Positions 11,217 through 22,305 of a stretch of DNA of 64,000 nt are shown one piece after another. Numbering within the stretch: position 1 is the first letter of the stretch; the number at the start of each line of letters is the position of its first letter. This DNA is from Isoetes taiwanensis (taxonomy: Eukaryota > Streptophyta > Lycopodiopsida > Isoetales > Isoetaceae), in the NCBI GenBank assembly GCA_021234155.1, contig JAJEKV010000180.1:432001-496000 (forward strand). Direction: 5' to 3'. The position numbers were made by a program, and so were the translations under genes. Below the pieces are notes generated by a model. That model worked only from the letters and a program-made list of their open reading frames with translations, made no database searches and was not told where the DNA came from.

Positions 11217-11509
11217 CCTAAATTTGCCCAGATTGACCAATTTTGATCCAACAAACTGTCAGGTAGTGTTTCTTGCCTTGCTTTGATTAGAATTGCACTT
11301 CATGGTAGTTCATTTGGACACCCATGGCCATAGAATTGAGATCTTCTCTCATCAAGAACCCTTGTGTACGGAAACCGAGGCATCCCTAGCCTATAAAAAG
11401 GGCCCTCATTTGTCATTTTCTCACCATCAGATCTGCTCTCAGCCCCTTTGGCGATTTTCTAGTCCTTTGCTCATCCCCATCAACCATTTTTCATAGCCAT
11501 CTTTGCTCA

Positions 11510-11976
11510 ATGGCGCCATCAAGCTTTGTCAGATGGTACAACGACTCCAATCACATCCGTGAATTCCCTGCTGAGCAAGCCTTTCATGTCTTTGATCATC
11601 TCTTTGATCTTCATGCCACCTTAACCAGAACTCCTTATTACACTGACATCATTTGCCAATATGATCAGCAAATTCTACCCTGGGAAGTTAGCTTGCCACC
11701 TAGGGGAGGGAAATGGGTTTCCTTAGACACTCTTACCCAAGCCATAGGTGGGGGATCCAGGGGCAAGAGTAGGCTGTGGGATAGAACTAGAAACATGCCA
11801 GACTACATGACCTGTAAGCATCATAGGCATAGGTATCTCTCAAACCAAGCAGCCTTAGCTTTGTTCATGCAGTATAGGGCAGTCAACCAACCAGGGGAGC
11901 CGTCAATTCAACCTTTAGATTTGGCATCTCTCAACACTCGGGCAGCACAGATAGGCATCCACGAGATCGAGACGGC
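11510..11976 (+). CDS. Second chromovirus ORF, 5' half (continues in inverted segment)
   Basis: The frame opens MAPSSFVRWYND and runs about 155 codons before reaching the inversion breakpoint near 11.98 kb, after which the reading becomes nonsense. Its natural continuation is on the minus strand from about 15.42 kb downward, where an open frame of the same character resumes. The protein is rich in aromatic residues and His and has no domain I recognise. It lies between the H3-like ORF and gag, so it is an additional ORF of the element rather than gag itself. Confidence 0.55.
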
Positions 11977-11981
11977 GGCAT

Positions 11982-12868
11982 TTACTTGTTCTTTATCGTC
12001 TGCTTGTTGAGCTGACGATAGTCTATGCACATTCTTAAACTGCCATCTTTCTTCTTCACGAAGAGTATGGGTGCTCCAAAAGGAGACACACTCGCTCTAA
12101 TAAAACCAAGCTCAAGCAATTCCTGGAGTTGCTTCTTGAGCTCAATCAACTCCGGTGTGCTCATCCTGTATGGTGCCTTGCTTGTAGGCTTAGCATCTGG
12201 AGCTAATGTGATCTCACACTCCACACCCCTATAAGGTGGTAGCCGCCGGATTTCATCCGGAAATACATCCTTGAATTCAGAAATAAGCCTTGCTACTGGC
12301 TTGGGCAATTGCTTTCCCTTTTGATCGTTTCCATCCTGCTTATTGGGCTCAATTGCCTCCAATCTCAAGATGTAATCCACCTTATTTCTTTCTATACTTT
12401 TCCTTAGCTGCTTCAAAGAAATACACTGCATAGAAGAAGCTGTCTTCTTACCTCTCACTATGAATTTGGTGCCGTCCGGTGCTGTCATGGCGACTTCATT
12501 GCGGTCGCGGTCGATCATGGCTTTTGGCTTTAGGAACTCCATTCCTACTATAAGGTCATACCTTCCAATCTCCATGACCTCTGCCCCCATCCCCACTTAC
12601 TTCCACTAAGGTCTATGTCGAATGTGATCCTCCTCCCCTTAGTGTGCCGAATGGCGCTTTGCCATGCCATTACAACGGCCTTGGCTTAGACTTCAATACC
12701 TTGTTCTTCATTAGGGCAGCCAGCCTAGGAGAGGCGGGTTATGAGAGCTACCCAGTATCTATCAATACTAGATATGGACTGCTATCTATGATCCCCTCGG
12801 CCAGAATGATTTGTTGGTGACTTTCAATGTCATCGACTCAATGTTTGCACAGATATGGCACTCACCAT
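11982..12868 (-). pseudogene. pol: Protease and N-terminal reverse transcriptase, inverted
   Basis: Read on the minus strand, the aspartic protease active site LIDTG is at 12751-12765, followed by an in-frame stop. The later protease block [12 protein letters not shown] follows, then the RT N-terminus with KDVFPDEI, the [20 protein letters not shown] block and an abrupt end at 11982, just after the QTIKNK residues. The next expected residues (PLPRxDDL) are on the opposite strand at about 15424. Domain order and content show that this is the missing first part of the RT at 15.4-16.8 kb. Confidence 0.85.
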
Positions 12869-14232
12869 CTATGAAGTCCTGGGCCTCATGCTGGTCGTCG
12901 TCTTCATCTGCTCCTGTTGGTGAATCCCAATCCATAAGCTCTGCCAAGGCTGCTTTGCATGACCGAATGGGCAATCATGGGTTCGGTGCCCGGCCGAAGC
13001 ACTGAAACAAAGCTTCTTCTCAATACATTCCTGTCTCTTCTCTTTCGTCAGGCTGTCTAGAATACGCTTTAACATGCTGCCCCCTGATGCATTCTGCGGC
13101 TTACGGTCCCCAAAGTTCTTACCCTGAGCTCTTCCATGCTGCTGGCCTCCTGATGGCGTAGTTGCTGATTGCTTACTCTGTTGCTGCCCTTGGTACTGTC
13201 CCGTTGACTTTCCTTTGAAGGCCGATTGTCTCTCACCTGGCGTTGCTGGAGCTTCTTCCAAACTTATGGCTTTATCCTCGGCTTCTGCCACTGACTTAGG
13301 GTTGATTGCTCGGACTAGCCTTTTGATATTGCTGTTCAATCCCTCAATGTAAGTTTCGACTGCTTGCCTTTCCGACACTCCAGGAACATGGAGTCTAAGT
13401 CGCATAAATTCCTCTGTATACTTTGCAACTGATAATGTACCCTGGTTCAATCTATAGAACTGCTGGATCTGCCTGCTAGTATGTGACCTAGGCACATAAT
13501 GTCTGCGGAAAGCCTTGCTGAAGGTCTTGAATCTGCAGAATCGTTCCTTTTTGAGCTTGTTGGACTTATCGCAGATAGCCTTTCCACCGATTCTAGTCTG
13601 CCCCTATCAAGTTTGCTGTAGCAACCTTCCCTATATCCTTATCCTTCATGCCATAAGAGTTGCCAACTCTTCCATCTCGCAAGCCGTGCTTCGCCCCATA
13701 CCGACCTATCCTTCCCTGAGAACTGACCCAACTTCCTAGTCTTCCACACATTGCTCATAGCACTGTCAACTTTCTTTTGATAATCATCTTCCTTCCTTGC
13801 CCTGGCTCTTACCTGTGGAGTGTCGGACTCACTATCTGAGCTAGAATTGTCATGACTGTCTGAAGTGTCTGATGAACTGGAGCTAGGTGGTGTTGGACTC
13901 CTTATGTTTCTCCTTTTCCTCTTCCTGTCTCTGACATTCCCCTGATTGTCCTGCCCCTCCTGCTGTGGGCCTTCCTCGATGCCTTGCTGAGGTAGCGGTG
14001 GAGGTGGTGGTGGAGCAGGTGCATATTCTTAGGCATTCATCAATGGGGTGGCCCAGTGGATCAACTGATGCATCTGGTTCCTCATCTGGACGAGCCTTGC
14101 GTTGATTGCTTCCGGCGTCATATCGTCGTTGTTGTCATCTTGATCACGTCCAAATAGGTTTCTGGGTACCCACTGGTGGTGTCGGCCTTGGCCTTGAGAA
14201 CCTGAGCCTGTGTTCCTTGCTGCAAGGATTAA
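12869..14232 (-). pseudogene. gag: Gag polyprotein, inverted
   Basis: Minus-strand reading from about 14232 gives an N-terminal part with a Pro-rich run and an in-frame TAA at 14029-14031 (a likely CAA glutamine codon). A basic, Ser/Asp-rich stretch comes next, then the retrotransposon gag domain with QFYRLNQGTLSVAKYTEEF and RLRLHVPG (13495-13380). A zinc-knuckle remnant follows (LCF...GHRTHDC, about 13010-12970). The knuckle lacks its second Cys and is one residue short. A frame change is needed between 13.75 and 13.5 kb. The segment is in correct gag-before-protease order once read on the minus strand. Confidence 0.75.
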
Positions 14233-14447
14233 TCATCAATGCTTGTTATTTAAGTTACACACTAATTGTTCTTGCTCAAAATTGAATTGTTGTTAGATAC
14301 AAAAGAAATCATATGAAAATTCCACTTACAAGTTAAGATCATGGTAGGACATTAATTAGTATATAGAAGTACATTTCATGAATTACATGATAATACTGAA
14401 AAGAGAGTTACAATACACTTTAATTAATTTACAAAACAAGTTTTCCA
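14233..14447 (-). other. Short AT-rich gap between the second ORF and gag (inverted)
   Basis: Non-coding on both strands. On the minus strand its gag-proximal edge reads TTAATCCTTGCAG, which resembles a 3' splice site, so gag may be expressed by splicing; this is only suggestive. Confidence 0.3.
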
Positions 14448-15418
14448 TCAACGATGTCGCTTCATAGACTTGAAGAAGTTCTTGACGTTCTTGAATCCTA
14501 TGCCCTTGCCCATGTTCTGTAGGATTCTTGCCGCCGATCCTCCCTCCAATGCTCTTGCGATTTGTGGTGCCGGAAGTTCTGGTGCAGATGCCGCCACTAC
14601 TGACAAGTGCGCATCCCTGAGGTGGCCCCTTGCGAAGTCGAGGGCATGAAGGGCTACTGATCTCTTGAAGAGGATAACATGGTCCATTCCGAAATCTATC
14701 TTGGCATGTTGTCCGAAGCCTGAGAGTGCTATGAGGAGCGCCACGGATTCTTCACCCCTTGGGCTGAACTCCTTGTGGAAGACTATCATCTGCCCTTGGC
14801 TAAGGGCCGGAAGGTAGTACCTGAGTGATTTACCCCTGTGTGGCCCCGTGGCTCCCTGCTGCGTTCTCCAGATTAATGCTGCTAGATGCTTCACGCACGC
14901 TCATGGAACGCACCGGTCGGCTTGAGCTCGGGCCTCTTCCCGGCTTGTACAACCTGCTTTGGATCTCCTGGAATTCCTCTTCTGGAATGTCGGGTTGCTG
15001 CTGTTGAAACATCTGCCTTATCTGTTGGTACGCCTGGATGTCCGACATAGTCTCCCCTGCATAGGAGTGTCGCTCAGCTACCTCCCTTGGGATCTCTTGG
15101 TAGGAGTAGTCGATGAAGTCACTGCCCTGCTCTTGTGCCATTAGGCCTAGGAGCTCATCCATCCTGAGGCCCTCTTCCTGACAATAAGGAAGGTTGAGGA
15201 TATCGGTGGCGAATATGTACTCCTCGTCGTCGATGATCACCGGGGTGAGGGCCGTGATACCTATTGGCGGCTCGAAGTCTCGCCTTAGTACCTCCTGTTG
15301 CCGAGCCAAACGCTTCTCCATCCTTCTTGCCTCCCTCATTTCCCAACTTGGGTTCTCTTCCTCTTCCTCTTCATAATCCTGCTCAATCTGCAACACAGGT
15401 GTTTCTGATGTGGAGCCG
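14448..15418 (-). pseudogene. Second chromovirus ORF, 3' half, inverted
   Basis: From the right breakpoint downward the minus strand reads an acidic stretch (a run of Glu after EQDY), then [15 protein letters not shown] (probably helical), a Gln-rich segment and, after one frameshift near 14870, a C-terminal domain ending in KNFFKSMKRH at 14448. It continues the plus-strand ORF that stops at about 11976. The function is unknown. Confidence 0.55.
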
Positions 15419-16790
15419 ATTGCCAAGGGCAGATGATTTAATGGACCAGCTCCAGGGAGCAAAGGTATTCTCTAAGATTGATTTGAGGTCAGGGTACCAC
15501 CAAATAAGAATAAAAGAAGAGGATATCCATAAGACCGCATTCAGAACGCGGTATGGTCACTTTGAGTTTACAGTAATGCCCTTTGGATTGTCGAATGCTC
15601 CAGCAACTTTTATGCGCCTCATGAACGACGTCTTCAGGGATTTTCTAGATGAGTTTGTCATTGTCTTCTTCGACGACATTCTAGTCTACAGCAAGTCCAT
15701 TGAAGATCATAGTCAGCATTTGAGAAGGGTGTTAGAAAAGTTGAGGCGGCATCGTTTGTATGGAAAGCTCTCCAAATGCCACTTTGCTACTGAAAGAGTG
15801 GAGTACTTGGGCCATGTCATATCGGCGGAAGGGATCTCCACCGACCCCGCAAAGATCGAAGCAGTAGTAGATTGGCCAGCTCCAAAGAATGTGGCGGAAG
15901 TAAGAAGCTTTCTAGGTCTGGTAGGTTATTACCGAAAGTTCGTGAAGGACTTCGCTAAGTGGGCATCCCCCTTGACGGACCTCACTAAGAGTGTTAAGGT
16001 GAAAGATTGGAGAACACATTGGTTAGAAAATGTTCAAGCTTCATTTGAAAAGCTTAAGGAGGCCTTAACAACAGCACCAGTGCTAGTTCTGCCAGATCCA
16101 GACAAGGACAAGATAGTAGCAACAGATGCAAGTAAGATAGCAACAGGTGGAGTCCTTGTGCAGGAAGGAAGAGTAATAGCTTATGATTCCAAGAAGTTGA
16201 ACGACACCGAGCAGCGCTATCCAACCCATGATCAGGAACTTCTAGCTATCGTCAGGGCTCTTCGTATTTGGAGGCATTATTTGCTTGGGAGGAAGTTTCA
16301 GTTAGATACTGATCACCAGAGCCTCCAATACATCTTTACCCAACCACTCCTGAATCTAAGACAAAGGAGGTGGATGGAATTCCTAGAAGAGTATGACTTT
16401 GAGATTGCTTATAAGCCAGGTAAGTTGAATGTGGTTGCGGATGCTCTTTCCAGAAGACCTCTTGAGACCAGAATTCATTGTAATGCTATATCAACTCTTT
16501 CGAGTGGGTATGGCAAGAAAATTGAGGAGACATTACCATCCGATGGTGATTTCAAGGAGGTATGGGAAAGCCTTTCTAGAGAGGCTAGAACAGATAAGGA
16601 ACGAGAAGCCTTCAAGCATTATAAGAAGGAAGGCAACTTGTTGTATCATAAGCATAAGTTGTGTGTGCCCGAATCATCAGGGGTAAGGAAGCTAATTCTC
16701 CATGACACACACAACAGCCCAATAGCAGGGCATGCAGGTTTTATGAAGACCTACTTCAAGATTCGAAGTAGCTACTTACGCCGTGAATGA
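15407..16790 (+). pseudogene. pol: Reverse transcriptase (from palm) and RNase H
   Basis: Coding sense begins at the right inversion breakpoint with [22 protein letters not shown] motifs follow in order: [22 protein letters not shown], the catalytic FFDDILVYS and YLGHVIS. RNase H follows with ATDAS, the HDQELLAI Glu, DTDHQSL and the VVADALSRR Asp, so all four acidic residues are present. The N-terminal RT fingers are absent because they lie inverted at 11982-12300. The frame stops at 16788 (TGA) in the integrase zinc domain. Confidence 0.92.
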
Positions 16791-17945
16791 AGAAGCGAGA
16801 TAGCAAGATATATTCGCAGTGTCGGTTGTGCCAAAGAAACCAAAGTGGAGCAGCTTTCAATTCCGTGTGCCTTGGAACCTCTAGCGATTCTTAGAATGGG
16901 AAGTGGGAAGTGGTAAGTATGGATTTTATCACAGGACTTCCCAAGACTCTTCGAGGCAAAGATGCATTGATGGTCGTAGTAGACAAATTATCTAAGATGG
17001 CACATTTTGTGCCTTGTAGAACTACCGAAACAAAGATTAGATACTTTGCCAAGCTATTTGTGAAGGAGATTTTTAGGCTCCATGGCATGCCTCGAGATAA
17101 TAATATCGGATAGAGATTCCAAGTTTATGAGTGCTTTTTAAGCGGGACCTCTTCAAAGACCATTCGCATTTAAGCTCTCCATGAGCACGGCATATCATCC
17201 CCAAACATGGTCGACGGAGAGGACGAATCGAATCATTGAAGATATGCTTAGAAGCTTTGTGTGGAATAAGAAGTCCAAGTGGGATGAGTACATCCACTTG
17301 GTGGAATTCGCCTACAATAGTGCCAAACAGAGTCATCTCGGATGTCTCCTTTCATGGTAAATTACGGTACCCGATTTAACCCCTGGACACTTGGCACAAT
17401 CTCGTGTCAAAGGTTGAAGTGTCCCAACAGATGCTAGGAGATATGCGCAGCTTGGTGGAAGAAGTGAGGGGTTACCTCCTAGCGACAAAGAAGAAGTCTG
17501 GAAGAGTGTAGCCGATGCAACACGGACCGTAAGAGAGTTCAAAGTAGGCGATAGCATGTGGTTGAAGATCAAGGTCAAGCAAGCTAAGCTTCGATTGGGA
17601 GTTGCAAGAAGCTTGCCCCCTAGATGGGCTGGTCCGCTCAAGATTTTGGAGAGAGTGGGCTCCCAAGCCTACAAGTTGGATCTCCCCCATCTCAAAGTTC
17701 ACAAGGTTTTCCACGTAAGTTTATTAAAAAGGCACAATCCTAACCCCGAGGAGGTCTTGGATACTCCAACTTTGTTGGAAATGGCGAAAGAGCAAGTGGA
17801 AATTGTGCCCGAGTTACTTCTTGATAAGTCATTCAAGAAGACTAGGAGGTCTCGCCTTCCAAAAGATTTGGTCAAGTGGAAACACTTGCCCGTGGAAGAC
17901 GCAACTTGGGTATTGGAAGGTGATTTGGAGAAGCAATACCCGTGA
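16700..17945 (+). pseudogene. pol: Integrase with C-terminal chromodomain
   Basis: The HHCC finger is visible as HDTHN...GHAGF and, one frame over, CRLCQRNQ. Catalytic core residues are the Asp of SMDFITGLP (16919), the Asp of IISDRDSKF and the Glu of STERTNR. A GPLKILERVG block then leads to LPHLKVHKVFHVSLL and a chromodomain (about 17800-17940: LVKWKHLPVEDATWVLEGDL). At least three frameshifts interrupt this copy, near 16800, 17095 and 17330-17500. Chromodomains of this type bind methylated H3 and steer integration into heterochromatin in related elements. Confidence 0.85.
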
Positions 17946-18658
17946 GTTTATGAAGGAATTTGATGGGCGAGTCGTCTCCCACTTGGTCGAATTCGACTTC
18001 GCCAGGTTAGCTTAGTATGCTTCTTAGTTAGCCTCTAGCTCCGCGGTGTATTCTAGTTAGTGGAATACATATGCCGTAATCTTGGAACATGTGGGCTGAT
18101 GATGGGATAAGCCTTTAAAAAAGCGTTCCCTAGGCAACATGCACCAAGAGGTGCGCATGACCACTAGGGTCATGCGAGAGAGAGAGAAGGAAAGGCATGG
18201 TGCGCGATGATGGGACATCGGTCGGATGCTCCCTATGCCACGATGTGGGGATCGCACACCTGGCCATAGGGGGGTCATGGTGAAGGTCAAAGTGATCATG
18301 TGCGGCGATGGGATCGTGAGACGCTCCCTAGCTTAAAACCCTTGGGGCATGATGCACTAGGGGTACTTTCGCACCGCAATCCGAAAGTACAAGGTAGCAC
18401 TTGATCATGGGCGATGATGGGATCATCTTAAATGGTCCTTAAGCTCAAATCCGAAAGGGCCATGATCGAGTGCAAGGTATGGTAAGGGGGGTGGTCCCCT
18501 AAAACCACAAACTTATTAATTAGACTAACGTAATGTGCTCCATGTGCAGGCAAGTGAGAAGGAGCATCGAGGTGGAGCGCATTACGAGGAGATGGGGGGA
18601 ACCATAATTTGGATTATGAACCCTAATAACTCTTATAATAATGTTTTGAATTATTGTA
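17946..18658 (+). other. 3' untranslated region of the chromovirus, left part
   Basis: No ORF is credible here. Repeated short phrases (GATGATGGGA, GGTCATG) recur at 18090-18480. The region continues beyond the LINE at about 23.7-23.87 kb. Confidence 0.5.
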
Positions 18659-18852
18659 AGGAAGGAAGGAAGGAAGGAAGTTTATTTTAACGTCCACGGA
18701 GGCCAGAGGCCTATGAGACGGTACATGCAGAGAATAGGCAAAAAAGCCAAAAACCCCAACACCAAAAACAAACAATGTAATCAGACAAAGAGAACCCTAC
18801 TACCGGGATGAAAAAACCCCCACTTGGGAGGAAAAACCCTAATAGTAGGCTC

Positions 18853-21800
18853 TCAAATACCATGCCCCTGAAGAGCAAGTCTGACGGCCGAAATCTGCAG
18901 GATGTAAGCTCCCAGTCGCGCTACCATAGGTGATGCGAGTAACTGATGTAGCGGTGTGTCAGAGCATGATCTAAGATCAGTGTGCACTGCTCGGACATGG
19001 GCATATGCTGGGCACCGCTGGAGGGCATGGTGTTCATCCTCTATCACGCATCTCACAACACCGACATATCCTCTCCTCTCTCGGGATCCTGCGTGCCGCC
19101 ATTCACCCCCAAATGACTGTTTCAATTCTGAGGTAATGGGAACCCGTCCTTATGGCAGCAATAGCTCTCCGTTTCTTCACAGAGATGTGCGCTTTCAAGC
19201 ACCGATGGGGTCCATGCTCAAGGCCGGATTAACTGAGCGTGATAGTGCTCGTCTTGGGCTTTGCAAGAGTAGAGGGCATCCCACAGGTGGCAGCATAGCC
19301 TCGCATCCAATTGCCCATTCTCACGCGATCGAGAATCCGCCGGTGCCACCATCCGCTTGGTAATCCATAGACCACCTCCTAAACCATCCCTTCACGATGC
19401 TCGTGCCATACCCTCTTCAGCACTGGGGCCCTGCGTTAACAACAACACCTGTGGGGGGGCAAGCGATGCTCATCCATCCCATCCACCTTATGGAAGCAAG
19501 TAAGATGCCTCACAAGATAGCGTGTATCGTCAGAAAGGCCGTGAACCCCGCCTCACACAACAAAAAATCGATACGGTATGGTGTCCTTCACTCCTAAGCT
19601 ATATGTCAAGAAAGCTTTCTGCACCCTTTCCAACCTATCCCACGTGTTTTACGCTAACCGGGCTGGGCCCCAAACCTCCACCCCATATAGCAGCACCGGC
19701 TCGACCAAAGCCCTAAACAGTGTGCTCTCCTCGCCCAATACAGAGATCTATCCGCAACACGCTGCTTTTTGCACTCGCATATAAAGCCTTCCAGCCAAGA
19801 CCGGGCTCTCCTCTCCACACACTCATCCCACATCATGTTAGTAGTGAAATCAATTCCCAGATATACTTGAAGCTCCGCACCATCTCCACTTCCCCGCCCC
19901 CTGTAATATAACTCCGGGATAGGGTGTTGCGAGGACAGGATCGCGAGAAGCTTAGTTTTGTGCAAGTTCACTGTCATTCCCGTTGCCCCACAGAACCCAC
20001 TGAGGGCATCCAAATGCTGCTGCATACTGCTGGCCGTGTGGGCTAGCAAAGCTACATCATCCGCATATAGCAACTGGCTCACAGAGGTCGCCTCAGATAA
20101 TTGCACCCCGGCTCCCCCATGGTGCTGCATCCACGCCTCCAAGCTATCAATGTACAACCCAAAAAGCGTTGGAGACAACGGGCAGCCCTGCTTAACTCCC
20201 ATAGTGCTAGCTACCCGCCGATCTTCATAAGGCAGTGCAGCATGAATCCCATCATAAAGCTGGTGCACCCCATTCTGCAACTCCTGTGGAACTCGCAAGT
20301 CTTGCAACCTCTGCCACAGCATGTCTCTGGGGACGGTATCATATGCAGTCTTAAAATCTACAAAGCAGCAATACAAGTCCTGTCGCGCATTCCGGCTTGC
20401 CTCCATCAACACTCTCAAAGTGAAGATATGGTCGGTCGTGGAGTGAGCTGGGCGAAAGCCTGCCTGGCCAATTGCCCGCACCCCTGCCTCCTCGGCCCAC
20501 TTAGTGAGTTTCTTCTCCACCACCCCTGCCAGGAGCTTTGCAAACAGCGAGCTTACCATAATCATCCGGTAATTCGCCGGCTCATCCTTATTACCAGCTT
20601 TATGCACAGGAACAACCTTACTAACCATCCACTCCTGGGGGAGCCCCTCGCTCAGAGCCTGGTTGATGATCACCGTCAGGGGCCCTACCACAGATGGGCC
20701 ACCCCATTTCAACAGCTCGGCCTGCAGCCCCTGTAAATCCTTTGCCTTGCCATTCGCCAGATGCCTGAGACCCTGCTGGACATCCTCCCGCGTGAGCTGC
20801 AGCACCTCTCCTACCTGATCCGGGACCCTGGCATTAGCTCCTGGGGGGTCATATAACTCCTGCAAGCGGTGCATCCATTGCTCCACACTTACATTACCAG
20901 CCACCTGGCGCTTCTGGTATAACACCTTACGCCAAAAAGCTTTTGGCTCTGCCATGAGCATATCAAACAGGCGCTCCTGGGTTTCTGCCATGTATCTCCC
21001 CTTCTTGGCTTTTAGGAAGAGCTTATAGTCTTGCAGGGCCTGTGGCCGCAACTGTGGATCTATGACCAAGCGCAGCTGGCTCTTTAGAGCCTTGCAATCA
21101 GCATCAAACCACGGGTTCTCAGGAAAATGCGCGGTGTCCCTCCTTGGAGGGCCCTTCACTGCAAAGGAAGCCCCAGCAGCTGCAAGCAGCGCCCTCACCA
21201 GCCATGCACACCTGTCTTGCAGTGTGTAAAAGCTATCAAACCCCTGTAACTCCCGCACCAACACAGATTCATACTGTCCCTGCTTCTGATAGCGTGGGAT
21301 GTATGGTAACCCTCCATGCCCCCTTTGCGGTGTCTCCACTATTGAGTGCTCCCAATTCAGCGTGACATAAAGCGGGTAGTGATCTGACAAAGCCTCCTCA
21401 TCCCCTGTGCTTGTGCCAATGGAGAAGTGTGTAACCATGTCAAGTGCTGCTACCGGAGCGAGAAGGTAATCCAACACACTAGCTCCCCCATCCTGCCTAT
21501 CACTCCTGCAAGTAACACCCCCTGAGTGTGGCCATCGCTGCATACCATTACAAATTACCATGTCAAAAACCTCCGGCAGAGCCGACCAGTTTGCGCCAAA
21601 TGGTCTAGCCACCATATCCTCTGAGTGCCGTGTATCTTTGAATAGCGGGCCGCTCAAGCCAAAGCGGATCAAGATTAGCGTCACCTTGAAAGGTCACCGA
21701 CCGCAAACCCGCACAACGAGCATTGAAATCTCCTAGCAAAAACACCTGTCCCTGCTGTCTATAGCGGTCTATGTCATCATACAGTTCCCTATACGGCATC

Positions 21801-22175
21801 TGGACATCTGTGTCTGCATCATGTACCTGGTAGAACTTAGAGCCTGCATGGGGAATGTAGCAGCTAGCAAGAAACAATGGGACATGACCAGGCTCTAATA
21901 CCATTACCCACATGTAGCGGTTAAATGCATCAGACTTCTGAAGTGTGATCTTGCATGCTAAGGCGTCCCTAAAGTAGCAAGCCACTCCACCGTACCCGCG
22001 TCTGCCATGGCGCTCATTAGCAAGTGAGAAATGCTGATATCCTCGAATGTCTGGCAATCGATGCCCTTCATACTCCCATGTCTCCTGCAGGAAGACGATG
22101 TCCATGTCTGTCGCGATCCCATTCAAGCCACTGCCCTTCTGCCACGGGAAGCCCCTACAATTCCAGGAAACAATG
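18853..22175 (-). pseudogene. LINE ORF2: endonuclease, reverse transcriptase, zinc knuckle
   Basis: The endonuclease begins near 22175 with IVSWNCRG, then FLQETW, GDFNAR and the C-terminal SDHYPL, covering the Asn, Glu, Asp and His catalytic set. The frame shifts near 21640-21684. RT motifs are GFRPAHSTTDHIF, FVDFKTAYDTVPRD, KQGCPLSPTLFGLYID and the catalytic YADDVALLA. A second shift lies near 19650. The C-terminal piece (19125-18853) carries CVIEDEHHALQRCP, which resembles the zf-RVT knuckle. Two or three lesions only, so the copy is fairly young. It is needed for target-primed reverse transcription of the LINE RNA. Confidence 0.9.
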
Positions 22176-22305
22176 CGAAGACACTTTCCCTATGCTGACT
22201 GCGGCTGTGGACCCATCTGAGTGCCTGAGGACGCTGCTGTGGTTGGAATAACTCGGGCAGCCTGCTGATGGGACCCTGATGGATGTGCTGCAGTTGTGGA
22301 AGGCC

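Larger units (their letters stand above)
10729..11509 (+). other. Spacer between the two 5' ORFs, with a duplicated GC-rich hairpin
   Basis: The spacer is AT-rich except for two copies of a GC-rich stem-loop of about 77 bases (10939-11014 and 11140-11216). No ORF is credible here. The second ORF begins at 11510. Confidence 0.6.

Noticed and set aside
19397-20736. Several plus-strand frames across 19.4-20.7 kb
   Set aside because: They are antisense to LINE RT, which carries all catalytic motifs on the minus strand.
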